Of a stretch of 64,000 bases of DNA, positions 11,606 through 22,136 are shown in pieces (positions within the stretch are counted from its first letter, which is position 1; each line of letters begins with the position of its first letter). The stretch covers positions 1,054,001 through 1,118,000 of the forward strand of contig NZ_AP027361.1 of the NCBI RefSeq assembly GCF_030295915.1, in the 5' to 3' direction. The position numbers and the translations under genes are program-made. The stretch is from Thalassotalea sediminis (GTDB lineage: Bacteria > Pseudomonadota > Gammaproteobacteria > Enterobacterales > Alteromonadaceae). The notes under the pieces are model-generated. The model saw only the letters and a list, made by a program, of their open reading frames with translations, was not told where the DNA came from and made no database searches.

Positions 11606-12072
11606 GGCACGGTTTTGATGTTCACAAATTTGGTGGTGAAGGCCCGATTGTGATGGCAGGTGTAAAAATTCCTTATCAAGCAGGGTTTATTGCGCACTCA
11701 GATGGTGATGTTGCCATTCATGCATTATGTGATGCAATGTTAGGTGCGTTATGTCTTGCAGATATTGGTAACCATTTTCCTGATACTGATGATGCTTTTA
11801 AAAATATAGACAGTCGTGTATTACTCCGCCATGTTGTTAACCTGATGTTTGAACAGGGTTTTAAGCTAGGGAATGCTGATATTACTATCGTGGCACAAGC
11901 ACCTAAAATGGCGCCACACCTTGTTGATATGCGAACAATACTTTCTACCGATTTACAATGTGAGTTAAACCAAGTAAATGTTAAAGCGACAACTACTGAA
12001 AAGTTGGGCTATGTGGGTGAGAAATTAGGTGTAGCTGTTCATGCCGTTGTATTGTTGGTACCGCATGACTAA
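11596..12072 (+). CDS. ispF: 2-C-methyl-D-erythritol 2,4-cyclodiphosphate synthase
   Basis: It cyclises CDP-ME 2-phosphate to MEcPP with release of CMP in the MEP pathway. The 158 residues match the family. Zinc ligands are in GHGFDVHKF (Asp and His) and the later His of the [13 protein letters not shown] stretch. IGNHFPDTD and [12 protein letters not shown] are the other signatures. The gene overlaps ispD by 10 bases and truD by 8 bases (ATGACTAA). Confidence 0.97.
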   Translation: MRIGHGFDVHKFGGEGPIVMAGVKIPYQAGFIAHSDGDVAIHALCDAMLGALCLADIGNHFPDTDDAFKNIDSRVLLRHVVNLMFEQGFKLGNADITIVAQAPKMAPHLVDMRTILSTDLQCELNQVNVKATTTEKLGYVGEKLGVAVHAVVLLVPHD

Positions 12073-13126
12073 TAGCATCATGGAAAAATGGCATTACTTG
12101 TATGGCTTACCTAATATAACCGCTGACCTGCGTACGAGCCCAGAAGACTTTAAAGTCTTTGAAATGTTGCCATTCGAACCCTCAGGTGACGGTGAGCATC
12201 TCTTTGTAAAAATTAGAAAAAAAGGTGTTAATACAGGATTTGTTGCAAAGGAGTTGGCAAACTTTTTTAATATTAAAGATACCTTAGTAAGTTACGCGGG
12301 TTTAAAGGATCGCTTTGCGGTAACTGAGCAGTGGTTTGGTGTTCACCTTCCTGGAAAAACAATTGATAATTTAGATGGTTTTAATCTTGAAGGTGTCGAC
12401 GTTATTACCACTACACGTCATCACAAAAAGTTACGCATAGGTGCGCTCAGTGGGAATACCTTTCAAATTGTATTAAGAAACGTAAGTGATCTTGAAGCAT
12501 TAAAGCAACGTTGGCTTGCTATTAGTCGTTTCGGCGTGCCGAATTACTTTGGCGAACAACGTTTTGGCATTGACGGCGGCAATGTTGCCAAGGCACGAGA
12601 AATGTTTGCTGGCGCAAAAGTAAAAAACAAAAAAATGCGAGGTATTTACCTGTCGGCAGCACGTTCATTTATATTTAATCAAATTGTCGCCAACAGAATA
12701 GAAAATAAAATATTTGATGTAATAAAAATTGGTGATGCATTAATGCTATCGGGTACTAATTCAGTATTTAAAGTTGATAAGGTAACAGAAGAGCTATCAG
12801 CGCGGCTTATAGAAGGTGATGTAGATCTCACTGCGGCCATGTGGGGTAAAGGGGAACTGTTTACTTTTGCCGACGTTGCTGATGATGAAGCGCAAGTGGC
12901 AGAAATGTGTGATGGCCTACGTCAAGGCTTGGAAGAATTTGGTCTTAAACAAGAGCGAAGGCGCATAAGGTTACTTCCCCAAATGTGCGGCATAGATACT
13001 GATGAAAAACAACAACTCGCTAAGCTCACATTCACACTTGAGTCAGGATGTTTTGCAACCGCTGTATTGCGTGAATTAGTGTGTTATCAAGATTTAACAG
13101 TACGACAGGGGAGTGGCAAAGCATGA
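12065..13126 (+). CDS. truD: tRNA pseudouridine-13 synthase
   Basis: TruD isomerises U13 of tRNA-Glu. About 353 residues are predicted from the ATG at 12065, which overlaps the ispF stop. An ATG at 12080 (MEKWHYLYG) is also possible, and the frame extends back to 12041 without support. The catalytic Asp is in [12 protein letters not shown]. Other TruD signatures are SPEDFKVFE near the N-terminus, [14 protein letters not shown], and [15 protein letters not shown]. Its stop overlaps the surE start as ATGA. Confidence 0.95.
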   Translation: MTNSIMEKWHYLYGLPNITADLRTSPEDFKVFEMLPFEPSGDGEHLFVKIRKKGVNTGFVAKELANFFNIKDTLVSYAGLKDRFAVTEQWFGVHLPGKTIDNLDGFNLEGVDVITTTRHHKKLRIGALSGNTFQIVLRNVSDLEALKQRWLAISRFGVPNYFGEQRFGIDGGNVAKAREMFAGAKVKNKKMRGIYLSAARSFIFNQIVANRIENKIFDVIKIGDALMLSGTNSVFKVDKVTEELSARLIEGDVDLTAAMWGKGELFTFADVADDEAQVAEMCDGLRQGLEEFGLKQERRRIRLLPQMCGIDTDEKQQLAKLTFTLESGCFATAVLRELVCYQDLTVRQGSGKA

Positions 13127-13881
13127 GAATTCTCTTAAGTAACGATGACGGCGTAAACGCATTTGGCATTAAGGCGTTGTTTGACGAATTAATTAAAATA
13201 GCAGATGTTACGGTTGTTGCGCCTGATAGAAACTGCAGTGGTGCAAGTAATTCGTTAACACTATTAAACCCATTGCGCGCTCAAAAACTAGACAATGGTT
13301 TTTATTCCGTCAATGGCACGCCGACAGACTCTGTGCATCTAGGTATTAGCCAATTAATGGATCCTGCACCAGATTTGGTAGTGGCTGGCATAAACCACGG
13401 TGCTAATTTGGGAGATGATACCTTATATTCCGGTACCGTCGCTGCTGCTACTGAAGGACGACACATGGGGATGCCCGCCGTAGCGGTTTCGTTAGTGGGT
13501 AAACATGAAAATAACTTTAAAACGGCTGCAATTGTTGCTGCTCAGTTTATTGAACGGCTAAAAGAACATCCATTGCCTGCTGATCAAATTATTAATCTAA
13601 ATGTGCCTGACCTGTCCATTGAAGACATAAAGGGTATAAAAGTAACAAGATTAGGTCATCGTCATAAAGCCGAAACGATGAAAATGAGTAAAGATCCGTG
13701 GCAGCGTAAAATATACTGGTATGGGGCATTAGGTGCTGAACTCGACGCAGGAGAAGGCACAGATTTTCATGCGGTAAGTCAAGGTTATGCATCTGTTACG
13801 CCATTAACCGTTGATATGACTGCATATAAAAGTATGCAAACAATGACCGAATGGGTTAGTGAATTTAATTTAAGAGAATAA
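13123..13881 (+). CDS. surE: 5'/3'-nucleotidase SurE
   Basis: SurE is a metal-dependent nucleoside-monophosphate phosphatase linked to stationary-phase survival. From the ATG at 13123 the protein has 252 residues and starts [13 protein letters not shown], with the metal-binding Asp pair in NDDG. Further family motifs are [25 protein letters not shown], and [16 protein letters not shown] (here [20 protein letters not shown]). GGGGAG lies upstream. The ATGA overlap with truD and the 4-base gap to pcm show the classical truD-surE-pcm arrangement. Confidence 0.97.
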   Translation: MRILLSNDDGVNAFGIKALFDELIKIADVTVVAPDRNCSGASNSLTLLNPLRAQKLDNGFYSVNGTPTDSVHLGISQLMDPAPDLVVAGINHGANLGDDTLYSGTVAAATEGRHMGMPAVAVSLVGKHENNFKTAAIVAAQFIERLKEHPLPADQIINLNVPDLSIEDIKGIKVTRLGHRHKAETMKMSKDPWQRKIYWYGALGAELDAGEGTDFHAVSQGYASVTPLTVDMTAYKSMQTMTEWVSEFNLRE

Positions 13882-13885
13882 TAAA

Positions 13886-14548
13886 ATGAATGTCAGAGTA
13901 GGACATCGAGTGGGTGGAAAATCCACACGTAGTGGTGAGTTGCTGGCGCAAAAACTGCAATCAGAAGGTATTAAAAATCAACAAGTATTACAAGCTATTG
14001 CGAGAAGCCCTAGACAAATATTTGTGCCTGAAATATTAGCTCATAAAGCTTACGATAATACTGCGTTACCTATTGGGCAGGGACAAACAATTTCTCAGCC
14101 TTATATTGTTGCTAAAATGTCCGAACTGTTATTAGAGGATGGAATGCCAGACAGTATCTTGGAAATTGGTACTGGTTCAGGTTATCAAACCTCTATACTT
14201 GCTCAACTTACTCCGCACGTTTTCTCTGTAGAACGTATTAAATCACTGCAATTTCAGGCAAAACGAAAGCTGCAATCGATAGATTTACATAATATCTCTA
14301 TGAAGCATGGAGATGGTTGGAAGGGCTGGAAAAGTAAGGCTCCTTTTCAGGCTATTATTGTGACGGCAGCACCCAATACTGTACCGAGTGATTTGTTAGC
14401 ACAATTAGCCGACGGTGGAAGGCTCGTGATTCCTGTTGGTGAGCAAACACAAATACTTAAAATAATTAAACGCCAAGGGGATAACTTCATTGAAGAGCAC
14501 GTTGAAGCTGTGCGTTTTGTGCCTTTAGTACCAGGAGCGGTACAATGA
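13886..14548 (+). CDS. pcm: Protein-L-isoaspartate O-methyltransferase
   Basis: Pcm uses S-adenosylmethionine to methylate isoaspartyl residues and start their repair in aged proteins. The 220-residue protein has the SAM-binding motif [16 protein letters not shown] and the upstream family motif [26 protein letters not shown] and the C-terminal VRFVPLVPG are also typical. The N-terminus is a little longer than in E. coli (208 residues). It overlaps yqaA by ATGA. Confidence 0.96.
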   Translation: MNVRVGHRVGGKSTRSGELLAQKLQSEGIKNQQVLQAIARSPRQIFVPEILAHKAYDNTALPIGQGQTISQPYIVAKMSELLLEDGMPDSILEIGTGSGYQTSILAQLTPHVFSVERIKSLQFQAKRKLQSIDLHNISMKHGDGWKGWKSKAPFQAIIVTAAPNTVPSDLLAQLADGGRLVIPVGEQTQILKIIKRQGDNFIEEHVEAVRFVPLVPGAVQ

Positions 14549-15123
14549 AAATATTTACGTCTCTTTATGACTGGACGATAAAGTGGGCAAAGCATAAGTT
14601 TGCCCCACACATATTGGCAATACTCACCTTTGCTGAGTCTGTTTTTTTTCCAATTCCTCCTGATGTACTCCTTGCACCAATGGTGTTAGCTGAACGTAGA
14701 AAAGCATGGTTTTATGCAACATTGACGACAATCGCATCGGTAATTGGTGGTGTGGCAGGTTATGCCCTTGGTTACTATATGTTTGAACCTTGGATACAAC
14801 CCGTTATTACTGAATGGGGTAAACAGGAAACATTTGATCAAGCCGTTTTATGGTTCCAAGAATGGGGAGTATGGGTTGTATTTATTGCAGGTTTTTCACC
14901 CGTCCCCTATAAAATATTTACGGTAAGCGCCGGTTTTTTACATATGGCATTTTGGCCATTTTTATTGGTTTCTGCAGTAGGAAGAGGTTTACGCTTTTTT
15001 CTTGTTGCCGGTTTGATCTATTTGGGCGGTGATACGATGGAACAAAAGCTGCGCAAATGGGTTGATATTTTGGGGTGGTTATTAGTTGCCTTAATTGTCA
15101 TTCTTTACTTCATGTTGCGGTAG
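14545..15123 (+). CDS. yqaA: DedA/VTT-family inner-membrane protein YqaA
   Basis: This 192-residue multispan membrane protein belongs to the SNARE-associated (VTT/DedA) superfamily, YqaA branch. It has the family pattern of [15 protein letters not shown] in the re-entrant region, a [10 protein letters not shown] helix, and the second re-entrant [18 protein letters not shown] segment, then a C-terminal span. Some DedA-family proteins act in undecaprenyl-phosphate or phospholipid movement, but YqaA function is not settled. A T8 run at 14642-14649 occurs early in the gene. Its location between pcm and nlpD is conserved. Confidence 0.88.
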   Translation: MKIFTSLYDWTIKWAKHKFAPHILAILTFAESVFFPIPPDVLLAPMVLAERRKAWFYATLTTIASVIGGVAGYALGYYMFEPWIQPVITEWGKQETFDQAVLWFQEWGVWVVFIAGFSPVPYKIFTVSAGFLHMAFWPFLLVSAVGRGLRFFLVAGLIYLGGDTMEQKLRKWVDILGWLLVALIVILYFMLR

Positions 15124-15152
15124 ATAATAAAGTAAAACTATAAGAGGGATGT

Positions 15153-15974
15153 GTGCTTAATAGAATTGCTGTTTGTTTATTATTAGTTACTTTATTTGCC
15201 TGCTCGTCTAGGCAAACACCTGCACCTGTGGTTGAAGCAAAAGCGAAGGTACCACTCAGTAAGCAAGTGAGAAACAGTTTGTCTGGTGCTGAGTATATCG
15301 TTAAAAAAGGTGAAACCTTATATTCGATTTCTTGGCGTGCAGGACTCGATGTGAGAACGCTTGCATCCATCAATAATATTTCGCCACCATTTAAAATATT
15401 TCCCGGACAAAAAATTTTCTTAGCGAAAAAATCCGTGAAGCCGAGTAAAAATAAACGCTCCAGTAAAACCTTTCATAATCAACAACAAAAAGTTGTAAAA
15501 AAACCTGTTGCAACAAATAAAAAGCAAGAGTATGGTGAAAATGTAAGAGGACAAAAAACATACAGAAAGCCCTCTAACGATTCAGGTACATTTTCACAAA
15601 AAATTAGAACGTGGAAGTGGCCTGCTAAAGGAAAACTTATTAATAAGTTTTCTACAAGAAAGCAAGGTAGTAAAGGAATAGACATCGCAGGTAATCGTAA
15701 TGATTCTGTGAAAGCAGCAGCTGATGGCAAGGTAGTTTATGCCGGTGATGTGTTACGAGGATACGGCCAGTTAATTATTGTTAAACATAATGATGATTAC
15801 CTTAGTGCTTATGCTCATAACAATCAAATTTTGGTCAAGGAACAGCAAACTGTAAAAGCAGGTCAAACTATTGCGAAGATGGGTGATAGTGGTGCGGAAA
15901 GAGTCATGCTTCATTTTGAAGTTCGCTTTCGCGGTAAGCCAGTTAATCCCCTTAAATATCTGCCGAGAAGATAA
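15153..15974 (+). CDS. nlpD: Murein hydrolase activator NlpD (lipoprotein)
   Basis: NlpD is an outer-membrane lipoprotein that activates amidase AmiC during septum splitting. The GTG start follows AGAGGGATGT. The signal peptide ends in a lipobox LFAC with Cys17. A LysM domain (about residues 48-92, YIVKKGETLYSISW) binds peptidoglycan. A Lys/Asn/Thr-rich linker leads to a C-terminal M23-type domain (KGIDIAG, RGYGQLIIVKHN, HFEVRF). The first M23 zinc ligand (HxxxD) is replaced by GIDIAG, so the domain should be catalytically dead and act as an activator, as known for NlpD. The protein (273 residues) is shorter than in E. coli because of the linker. rpoS follows. Confidence 0.95.
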   Translation: MLNRIAVCLLLVTLFACSSRQTPAPVVEAKAKVPLSKQVRNSLSGAEYIVKKGETLYSISWRAGLDVRTLASINNISPPFKIFPGQKIFLAKKSVKPSKNKRSSKTFHNQQQKVVKKPVATNKKQEYGENVRGQKTYRKPSNDSGTFSQKIRTWKWPAKGKLINKFSTRKQGSKGIDIAGNRNDSVKAAADGKVVYAGDVLRGYGQLIIVKHNDDYLSAYAHNNQILVKEQQTVKAGQTIAKMGDSGAERVMLHFEVRFRGKPVNPLKYLPRR

Positions 15975-16050
15975 TAGCTAAAATAATAATTTGGAGATGA
16001 CGTGAGTATTTTATAAGTAATTCAGCTTTGCTAATGATGGGAGATATAGC

Positions 16051-16983
16051 ATGAGCAAAAAAAAAGAATTAAAAAATCAAATTGTCGATAATGCTGCAAA
16101 TGCAGCTGAACAGGAAGTATTAGACAAAGTACAGGATGAAGTACCTTCAAATTTAGACGCCACACAGTTATACCTAGGTGAGATTGGCTTTTCACCGTTA
16201 TTGACTGCTGAAGAAGAAGTTTATTTTTCTCGCCTCGCCTTAAAAGGCGACGAACCCTCTAGAAAACGTATGATTGAGAGTAATCTACGTCTCGTTGTTA
16301 AAATTGCACGCCGATATAATAATCGCGGATTACCGTTACTTGATCTAATTGAAGAAGGTAATCTAGGTCTCATTCGTGCCGTGGAAAAATTTGATCCAGA
16401 ACGTGGTTTTAGGTTTTCTACTTACGCAACTTGGTGGATTAGGCAAACAATCGAACGCGCGATCATGAATCAAACACGCACGATTCGTTTACCTATACAT
16501 GTTGTAAAAGAGCTTAATATATATCTACGCACTGCGCGGGAACTTGTTCAAAAACTCGATCATGAACCAACCGCGGAAGATATTGCCAGCGAGCTTGATG
16601 TGCCTGTTGCTGATGTGTCGAAAATGCTGCGCTTAAACGAACGTATTGCGTCGGTAGATACACCATTCGGGGCAGAATCAGATAAGGTATTGTTAGATGT
16701 TATTCCTGACGAAAAAGCTAACGGTCCTGAGAATAACTTACAAAGCGATGATATTAAAAATAATATTGTTCATTGGTTAAATGAACTAAACTCAAAGCAA
16801 CGAGAAGTACTCGCGCGTCGCTTTGGTTTATTAGGCTATGAAGCAGCGACACTCGAAGACGTAGGTGTTGAAATTGGCTTAACACGTGAACGTGTCCGTC
16901 AAATACAAGTGGAGGCGTTAAAACGCTTAAGAGATATTTTAAGTGCTCAAGACTTGTCAATTGAAGCGTTGTTCCAAGCATAA
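16051..16983 (+). CDS. rpoS: RNA polymerase sigma factor RpoS (sigma-38)
   Basis: It is the general stress and stationary-phase sigma factor. The 310-residue protein has regions 1.2 ([10 protein letters not shown]), 2 ([17 protein letters not shown], the -10 recognition helix in [15 protein letters not shown], and RTIRLPIHV), 3 ([16 protein letters not shown]) and 4 (HTH in [20 protein letters not shown]). It starts MSKKKELKN, where codons 3-5 form a run of nine A (16057-16065) that could favour polymerase slippage. The nlpD-rpoS order is classical, and part of its transcription probably starts inside nlpD. A bidirectional terminator separates it from convergent mutS. Confidence 0.97.
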   Translation: MSKKKELKNQIVDNAANAAEQEVLDKVQDEVPSNLDATQLYLGEIGFSPLLTAEEEVYFSRLALKGDEPSRKRMIESNLRLVVKIARRYNNRGLPLLDLIEEGNLGLIRAVEKFDPERGFRFSTYATWWIRQTIERAIMNQTRTIRLPIHVVKELNIYLRTARELVQKLDHEPTAEDIASELDVPVADVSKMLRLNERIASVDTPFGAESDKVLLDVIPDEKANGPENNLQSDDIKNNIVHWLNELNSKQREVLARRFGLLGYEAATLEDVGVEIGLTRERVRQIQVEALKRLRDILSAQDLSIEALFQA

Positions 16984-17000
16984 ATAGTTTTTTGTTTTGT

Positions 17001-17034
17001 TAGAAAACCAGCCTACTGGCTGGTTTTCTATTTG
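17001..17034. terminator. Bidirectional terminator, rpoS / mutS
   Basis: TAGAAAACCAGCC-TACT-GGCTGGTTTTCTA is a perfect 13-bp stem between the convergent stops, with T-rich flanks on both strands. Confidence 0.85.
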
Positions 17035-17055
17035 AGCTCGCTTTTACTTTATGCT

Positions 17056-19620
17056 TTAAACGTTTTCTTTTAATTTGTATAGCAGGTCAAGTGCTTGCCT
17101 AGGCGTTAAGTTGTCAATATCTGTTGATTCTAATGCTGTTACAACAGGGTGATTAGTTTCAACTAAAGTCAATTGCTCATAAGTCGCTTCCGAAGGTGTT
17201 TGACAGTATGTTTGCTGTGTTTCTAATTCTTTAAGTTTTTGTTTTGCACGTTGGATAACGACGCGTGGCACGCCTGCAAGTTGAGCTACTTGCAAACCAA
17301 AACTTTTACTTGCTGCTCCCTCTTGTACTGCATGCATAAAAATAATTTTATCATCATGCTCTTTTGCATCTAAATGCACATTTGCAAGTGTTGGTATTTG
17401 TTCAGCAAGTAAGGTTAATTCAAAGTAATGACTGGCAAATAATGTAAATGCTTTAGTATTGACTGCCAACATTTCCGCACATGCCCACGCAAGAGAAAGA
17501 CCGTCATATGTACTTGTGCCTCGACCAATTTCATCTAGTAGTACTAAGCTGCTACTCGTTGCGTTATGTAGAATATTTGCTGTTTCTGTCATCTCTACCA
17601 TAAACGTTGAACGACCACTGGCAAGATCATCAGAAGCGCCTATACGAGTAAAAATGCGATCGACTAACCCTATTTTTGCTGATTCTGCAGGTACAAAACA
17701 GCCAACATGAGCAAGTAACACAATGAGTGCTGTTTGCCTCATATATGTTGACTTACCCCCCATATTAGGACCAGTAATAATCAACATTTTTCGGCTATTA
17801 GTTAATTCAACAGGGTTTGCAATAAATGGATCGACAGTCATTTGTTCAACAACAGGGTGCCTGCCAGCTTCAATGTAGATCCCTGGTGTTTCTTCTAGTT
17901 GTGGTTGAGTGTATTGAAGTGACTCGGCACGTTCTGCAAAATTTGTTAACACATCAAGTGCAGCGAGCGATGCCGCTAATGATTGTAATTGTGCTATATC
18001 GGGTAAAATGATATCAAAAAGTTCATCGTACAGTTTCTTTTCTAAGGCTAAAAACTTGCTTTGCGCCGTTAATACTCTTTCTTCGTGGCTTTTTAGCTCT
18101 TCAGTAATAAATCGTTCATTGTTTTTTAACGTTTGGCGTCTTATATACTCTTCAGGAACTTCATTGGCATTGGCACGACTTATTTCAATATAAAAGCCAT
18201 GTACCTTATTATAACCAACCTTTAATGATTGAATGCCCGTTCTTTCTTTCTCACGTTGTTCTAATTGTGCTAGAAATTCTGTTGCCCCTTGACTCAAATC
18301 ACGCAACGTATCAAGTTCTTGATGATAACCTGGTGCTATTACTCCGCCATCTCTTATTAATACAGGCGGATTTTCTACAATTGCATTATCTAATAATCTA
18401 CTCAGCGAAGGTATTGGTTTAGTATCTTCAGCAATATGAGTTAACAATGTGCTGTTTGTTGTCGAAATAATGGGCTGTAACTCTGGCAGCACATGCAAAG
18501 CGCTTTTCAATCTTGCAAAATCACGTGGTCTTGCACTGCGTAAGGCAATTCGTGCAACAATTCGTTCGATATCTCCGATTCTTTTCAACAAATCTTGGAT
18601 ATCAAAATAGTACTCGTGTTCGATTAGCGTTGTTATTGCGTTTTGTCTTGCTTGCAGTGTTGTTAGATCGCGTAAAGGGAAATGTAGCCATCGTTTTAAT
18701 AGCCGAGAGCCCATTGGGGTAGATGTTCGATCTAGTACAGAAGATAACGTATTTTCTAATCCTCCTTGCAGGTTTTGGGTAAGTTCAAGGTTTCGCCGAG
18801 TAGCAGCATCCAAAATAACACCTTGTTGTGCAGATTCTGCCTTAATTGATCGAATATGCGGTAGGGCTGTACGTTGCGTATCTTTGACATACTGTAATAG
18901 ACAGCCGGCTGCAGCAATACCTAATGGGTAAGATTCTACGCCAAAGCCTTTTAGTTCTTTGGTACCAAACTGCTGATTTAATAGCGCTACAGAAGTTTGA
19001 TTATCAAATTCCCAATCGGGCCTTCTTCGCTTTCCTTTAAATTCACTAATCAACGCTTCATTCGTGAAAGATTCTGGATAAAGAAGCTCGGCAGGCGATA
19101 ATCGCTGAAGCTCAGCCTGCAGCTGTTCGCTTGACTGTGGCTGACAAATGATAAAGCGACCACTTGTCATATCTAAATAAGCAAGGCCAAAAGCATTTTC
19201 GTTTTGAAAAATACTGACTAATAAATTATCTTGTCGCTCAGAGAGCAAGGCTTCATCACTTATAGTGCCTGGCGTAACAATACGCACTACTTTTCGTTCT
19301 ACTGGCCCTTTACTTGTTGCAGGATCTCCCACCTGTTCACAAATGGCAATAGATTCACCAAGTTTGACAAGTTTTGCTAAATACGCTTCTACGGCATGAT
19401 ATGGAACTCCGGCCATAGGAATGGCATTGCCGCCTGATTTTCCACGAGCAGTAAGAGAGATATCGAGTAAATCAGCCGCTTTTTTAGCGTCATCAAAGAA
19501 TAATTCGTAAAAGTCACCCATACGATAAAATACTAAAATGTTTGGAAATTCAGCCTTTATCGCCAAATATTGACGCATCATTGGGGTATGAGAAGTATTA
19601 TCGAGATTTTGCGTTGCCAT
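17056..19620 (-). CDS. mutS: DNA mismatch repair protein MutS
   Basis: MutS recognises mismatches and recruits MutL. The 854 residues match E. coli (853). The N-terminal mismatch-reading motif is [15 protein letters not shown] (the Phe that stacks on the mismatch, and Glu). The ATPase domain near residue 615 has Walker [10 protein letters not shown], then [14 protein letters not shown], the Walker B region [16 protein letters not shown], and a FASHYFEL switch. The C-terminal HTH and short tail are present. It is convergent with rpoS and divergent from recA. Confidence 0.98.
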   Translation of the reverse strand: MATQNLDNTSHTPMMRQYLAIKAEFPNILVFYRMGDFYELFFDDAKKAADLLDISLTARGKSGGNAIPMAGVPYHAVEAYLAKLVKLGESIAICEQVGDPATSKGPVERKVVRIVTPGTISDEALLSERQDNLLVSIFQNENAFGLAYLDMTSGRFIICQPQSSEQLQAELQRLSPAELLYPESFTNEALISEFKGKRRRPDWEFDNQTSVALLNQQFGTKELKGFGVESYPLGIAAAGCLLQYVKDTQRTALPHIRSIKAESAQQGVILDAATRRNLELTQNLQGGLENTLSSVLDRTSTPMGSRLLKRWLHFPLRDLTTLQARQNAITTLIEHEYYFDIQDLLKRIGDIERIVARIALRSARPRDFARLKSALHVLPELQPIISTTNSTLLTHIAEDTKPIPSLSRLLDNAIVENPPVLIRDGGVIAPGYHQELDTLRDLSQGATEFLAQLEQREKERTGIQSLKVGYNKVHGFYIEISRANANEVPEEYIRRQTLKNNERFITEELKSHEERVLTAQSKFLALEKKLYDELFDIILPDIAQLQSLAASLAALDVLTNFAERAESLQYTQPQLEETPGIYIEAGRHPVVEQMTVDPFIANPVELTNSRKMLIITGPNMGGKSTYMRQTALIVLLAHVGCFVPAESAKIGLVDRIFTRIGASDDLASGRSTFMVEMTETANILHNATSSSLVLLDEIGRGTSTYDGLSLAWACAEMLAVNTKAFTLFASHYFELTLLAEQIPTLANVHLDAKEHDDKIIFMHAVQEGAASKSFGLQVAQLAGVPRVVIQRAKQKLKELETQQTYCQTPSEATYEQLTLVETNHPVVTALESTDIDNLTPRQALDLLYKLKENV

Positions 19621-19850
19621 TGATACTCTTAATTATTGTCGTTGGCACTAAGCCATATAGATTATCGTTACAGCGAGATATTATGCCACAGGCAGTTCAA
19701 CCCATCACCCGTTAATTATTACACTGTTGTTATTACTGTATAAACCATTGAAATACTGAACTTAACAAGATGATATGAAGGTTACTGCTTTTAAATTTCA
19801 TGATAAATCAGTTGGTTAAGTATAAATTTTACTTGCGCGTAAAAAAACAC

Positions 19851-19878
19851 TTGATACTGTACGACCATACAGTATACT
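19851..19878 (+). promoter_or_regulatory. recA promoter with LexA (SOS) box
   Basis: TTGATA (19851-19856) and TATACT (19873-19878) are 16 bases apart. The spacer holds a perfect SOS box, CTGT-N8-ACAG at 19857-19872, extended on both sides to TACTGT/ACAGTA. LexA bound here would block RNA polymerase. Confidence 0.93.
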
Positions 19879-19919
19879 TTGCGCATTACAAAGATTTATC
19901 CGAAACATTGGAGCAAGAA

Positions 19920-20948
19920 ATGGACGATAATAAAGAAAAAGCACTCTCAGCTGCGTTAAGCCAAATTGAACGTCAGTTTGGTAAAGGTTCAATTATGAAG
20001 CTAGGTGAAAATCGTAGCATGGATGTTGAAACCATTTCTACAGGCTCGTTAGGTTTAGATATTGCGCTAGGTGCTGGTGGCTTACCAATGGGTCGTGTTG
20101 TAGAGATATATGGTCCAGAATCAAGTGGTAAAACGACGTTAACGTTGGAAGTTATTGCAGAAGCTCAACGTAACGGGAAAGTCTGTGCGTTTGTTGACGC
20201 AGAACATGCATTAGATCCTATCTACGCTGAAAAACTTGGTGTAAACATTAATGATCTACTTGTATCTCAACCAGATACAGGTGAACAAGCATTAGAAATT
20301 TGTGACATGCTGACGCGTTCAGGGGCTGTTGATGTTATTGTTGTTGACTCTGTGGCAGCGTTAACGCCTAAAGCGGAAATTGAAGGTGATATGGGAGATT
20401 CTCATATGGGTCTTCAAGCACGTATGTTATCTCAAGCAATGCGTAAATTAACGGGTAATTTAAAACAATCTAATACCATGATGATTTTCATTAACCAAAT
20501 TCGTATGAAAATTGGTGTAATGTTTGGTAACCCTGAAACAACTACTGGTGGTAATGCGCTTAAGTTTTACGCATCTGTTCGATTAGATATTCGTCGTATT
20601 GGCGCAGTTAAACAAGGTGATGAAATTGTTGGTAATGAAACGCGTGTTAAAGTAGTGAAAAATAAAGTTGCTCCACCGTTTAAGCAAGTTGAATTTCAAA
20701 TTCTTTACGGCGAAGGTATCAATAGTTTAGGCGAATTGATTGACCTAGGTGTACAAAATAAAATGGTTGAAAAAGCAGGTGCTTGGTATAGCTATAATGG
20801 CGATAGAATTGGCCAAGGTAAAGCGAAAGCTGTTGATTACTTGCGTGAGCATCCAGAAATATCAAAAGAGCTAGATACACGTTTACGCGAAATGTTTTTA
20901 ACGCGTAGCAAAGATAGTAAAGAACAAGAAGTTGTCGAGGCTGAATAA
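19920..20948 (+). CDS. recA: Recombinase RecA
   Basis: RecA forms filaments on single-stranded DNA, drives homologous strand exchange, and triggers LexA self-cleavage. The start is the ATG at 19920 ([13 protein letters not shown]), which follows GGAGCAAGAA. The frame is open further upstream to 19800, but that part overlaps the promoter. The 342-residue protein has Walker [20 protein letters not shown], Walker [11 protein letters not shown], loop L1 [10 protein letters not shown], and loop L2 [21 protein letters not shown]. An SOS box controls it. No recX-like gene follows: a terminator comes next and then metA. Confidence 0.98.
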   Translation: MDDNKEKALSAALSQIERQFGKGSIMKLGENRSMDVETISTGSLGLDIALGAGGLPMGRVVEIYGPESSGKTTLTLEVIAEAQRNGKVCAFVDAEHALDPIYAEKLGVNINDLLVSQPDTGEQALEICDMLTRSGAVDVIVVDSVAALTPKAEIEGDMGDSHMGLQARMLSQAMRKLTGNLKQSNTMMIFINQIRMKIGVMFGNPETTTGGNALKFYASVRLDIRRIGAVKQGDEIVGNETRVKVVKNKVAPPFKQVEFQILYGEGINSLGELIDLGVQNKMVEKAGAWYSYNGDRIGQGKAKAVDYLREHPEISKELDTRLREMFLTRSKDSKEQEVVEAE

Positions 20949-20968
20949 AGCCTAAATTGCTTCAAAAA

Positions 20969-20998
20969 GAAAAAACCGCCGATAGGCGGTTTTTTTAT
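20969..20998 (+). terminator. recA intrinsic terminator
   Basis: AAAAACCGCC-GATA-GGCGGTTTTT is a perfect 10-bp stem followed by TT and T-rich sequence. Confidence 0.88.
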
Positions 20999-21069
20999 TA
21001 GCAAGTTAATATTTTGTGTATTGAAATATTGTTTGGCGCTGAGAAATCTATCATATGAAAATATGTTTT

Positions 21070-21093
21070 AGACGTCTATACGTTTAGAAGTTG
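21070..21093 (+). promoter_or_regulatory. MetJ operator (tandem met boxes) upstream of metA
   Basis: Three adjacent 8-mers, AGACGTCT, ATACGTTT and AGAAGTTG, match the MetJ consensus at 8, 6 and 5 positions. They overlap a TTGACA (21091-21096). A TATAAT also lies at 21126-21131, but the two hexamers are too far apart to pair, so the exact promoter is uncertain. Methionine/SAM-dependent repression of metA-metH is inferred. Confidence 0.75.
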
Positions 21094-21186
21094 ACATAGC
21101 TAAAAAACCAAGGCACATTACACGCTATAATAATCTTTAAAGGTTATCTCGAGAACATTTAAATGAATCGACCTTAGGTGTAAGTA

Positions 21187-22134
21187 ATGCCCATTAAAAT
21201 TCCAGATCAATTACCTGCTTTACAAGTGCTTGATAATGAAAATATTTTTGTTATGTCAGAGCATAGAGCTATTAATCAAGATATACGACCAATGGAAGTC
21301 GCTATTTTAAATTTAATGCCTAATAAAATTGAAACGGAAGTACAGATATGTCGCATGTTATCGAATACACCATTACAGATAAACATTGAATTTGTACGCA
21401 TTAATACTGCTGAATCTAAACATACGCCCAAAGAGCATTTAGATAACTTTTATCGCCTTTTTGATGATATTAAAGAAAAACAATACGATGGTTTAATCAT
21501 TACGGGCGCACCATTGGCGTTACTTGATTATGAAAAAGTTACATTCTGGGACAAAATATGTGAAGTATTTGATTGGGCGGAGAAAAATGTAACCTCGACC
21601 ATGTTTTCTTGCTGGGCTGCACATGCTGCTTTGTATCATCATTATGGTCTTAATCGTCACTTACGTACAGAAAAACTTTCAGGTGTTTATTTACATAGCC
21701 CGTTAGATGTAAAAGAAGAATTAACACGTGGCTTTGAAGACTTTTTTCACGTGCCTCATTCACGATTTGGTTATATTGATAAAGCTGATTATCTTTCCGT
21801 GCCTAATTTAAATGTTGTTGCTGAATCTCCAGAGGCAGGCGTCTATCTAGCTGTAAGTAAAAATAAACAGCAGGTCTATTTAACAGGTCATCCAGAATAT
21901 GATGCAACAACACTTGATGACGAATTTAAACGAGATTTAAAAACATCAAATAACGTAATGATACCAAAAAATTATTACCCCGATAATAATGTTAAAAAAC
22001 AGCCGATATGTAATTGGAAGAGTCACGGTAGTCTATTATTTACTAACTGGTTAAATTATTACGTTTACCAAATTACACCGTATCAGCTTGATGCTAACAA
22101 TATTCAAGCAATCCACCCAAGTAATCAAAGTTAA
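21187..22134 (+). CDS. metA: Homoserine O-succinyltransferase (MetA)
   Basis: MetA acylates homoserine, the first committed step of methionine synthesis. The 315-residue protein has the catalytic Cys142 in [16 protein letters not shown] and the catalytic His and Glu in GHPEYD, plus the conserved opening [11 protein letters not shown] and [11 protein letters not shown]. Whether succinyl- or acetyl-CoA is used cannot be fixed by reading alone. Succinyl is the usual activity in this lineage. metH starts two bases after its stop, and a MetJ-type operator lies upstream, so the two form a methionine operon. Confidence 0.95.
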   Translation: MPIKIPDQLPALQVLDNENIFVMSEHRAINQDIRPMEVAILNLMPNKIETEVQICRMLSNTPLQINIEFVRINTAESKHTPKEHLDNFYRLFDDIKEKQYDGLIITGAPLALLDYEKVTFWDKICEVFDWAEKNVTSTMFSCWAAHAALYHHYGLNRHLRTEKLSGVYLHSPLDVKEELTRGFEDFFHVPHSRFGYIDKADYLSVPNLNVVAESPEAGVYLAVSKNKQQVYLTGHPEYDATTLDDEFKRDLKTSNNVMIPKNYYPDNNVKKQPICNWKSHGSLLFTNWLNYYVYQITPYQLDANNIQAIHPSNQS

Positions 22135-22136
22135 TT

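Noticed and set aside
19800..19919. N-terminal extension of RecA
   Set aside because: The frame is open upstream, but it overlaps the SOS promoter. The ATG at 19920 has the ribosome-binding site and the standard RecA N-terminus.
20998..21186. SAM or cobalamin riboswitch before metA-metH
   Set aside because: The 190-base leader is explained by the MetJ box array. No B12 box or SAM riboswitch core was seen.
20949..21186. recX gene after recA
   Set aside because: A terminator and the metA promoter region follow recA, with no open frame of suitable length.
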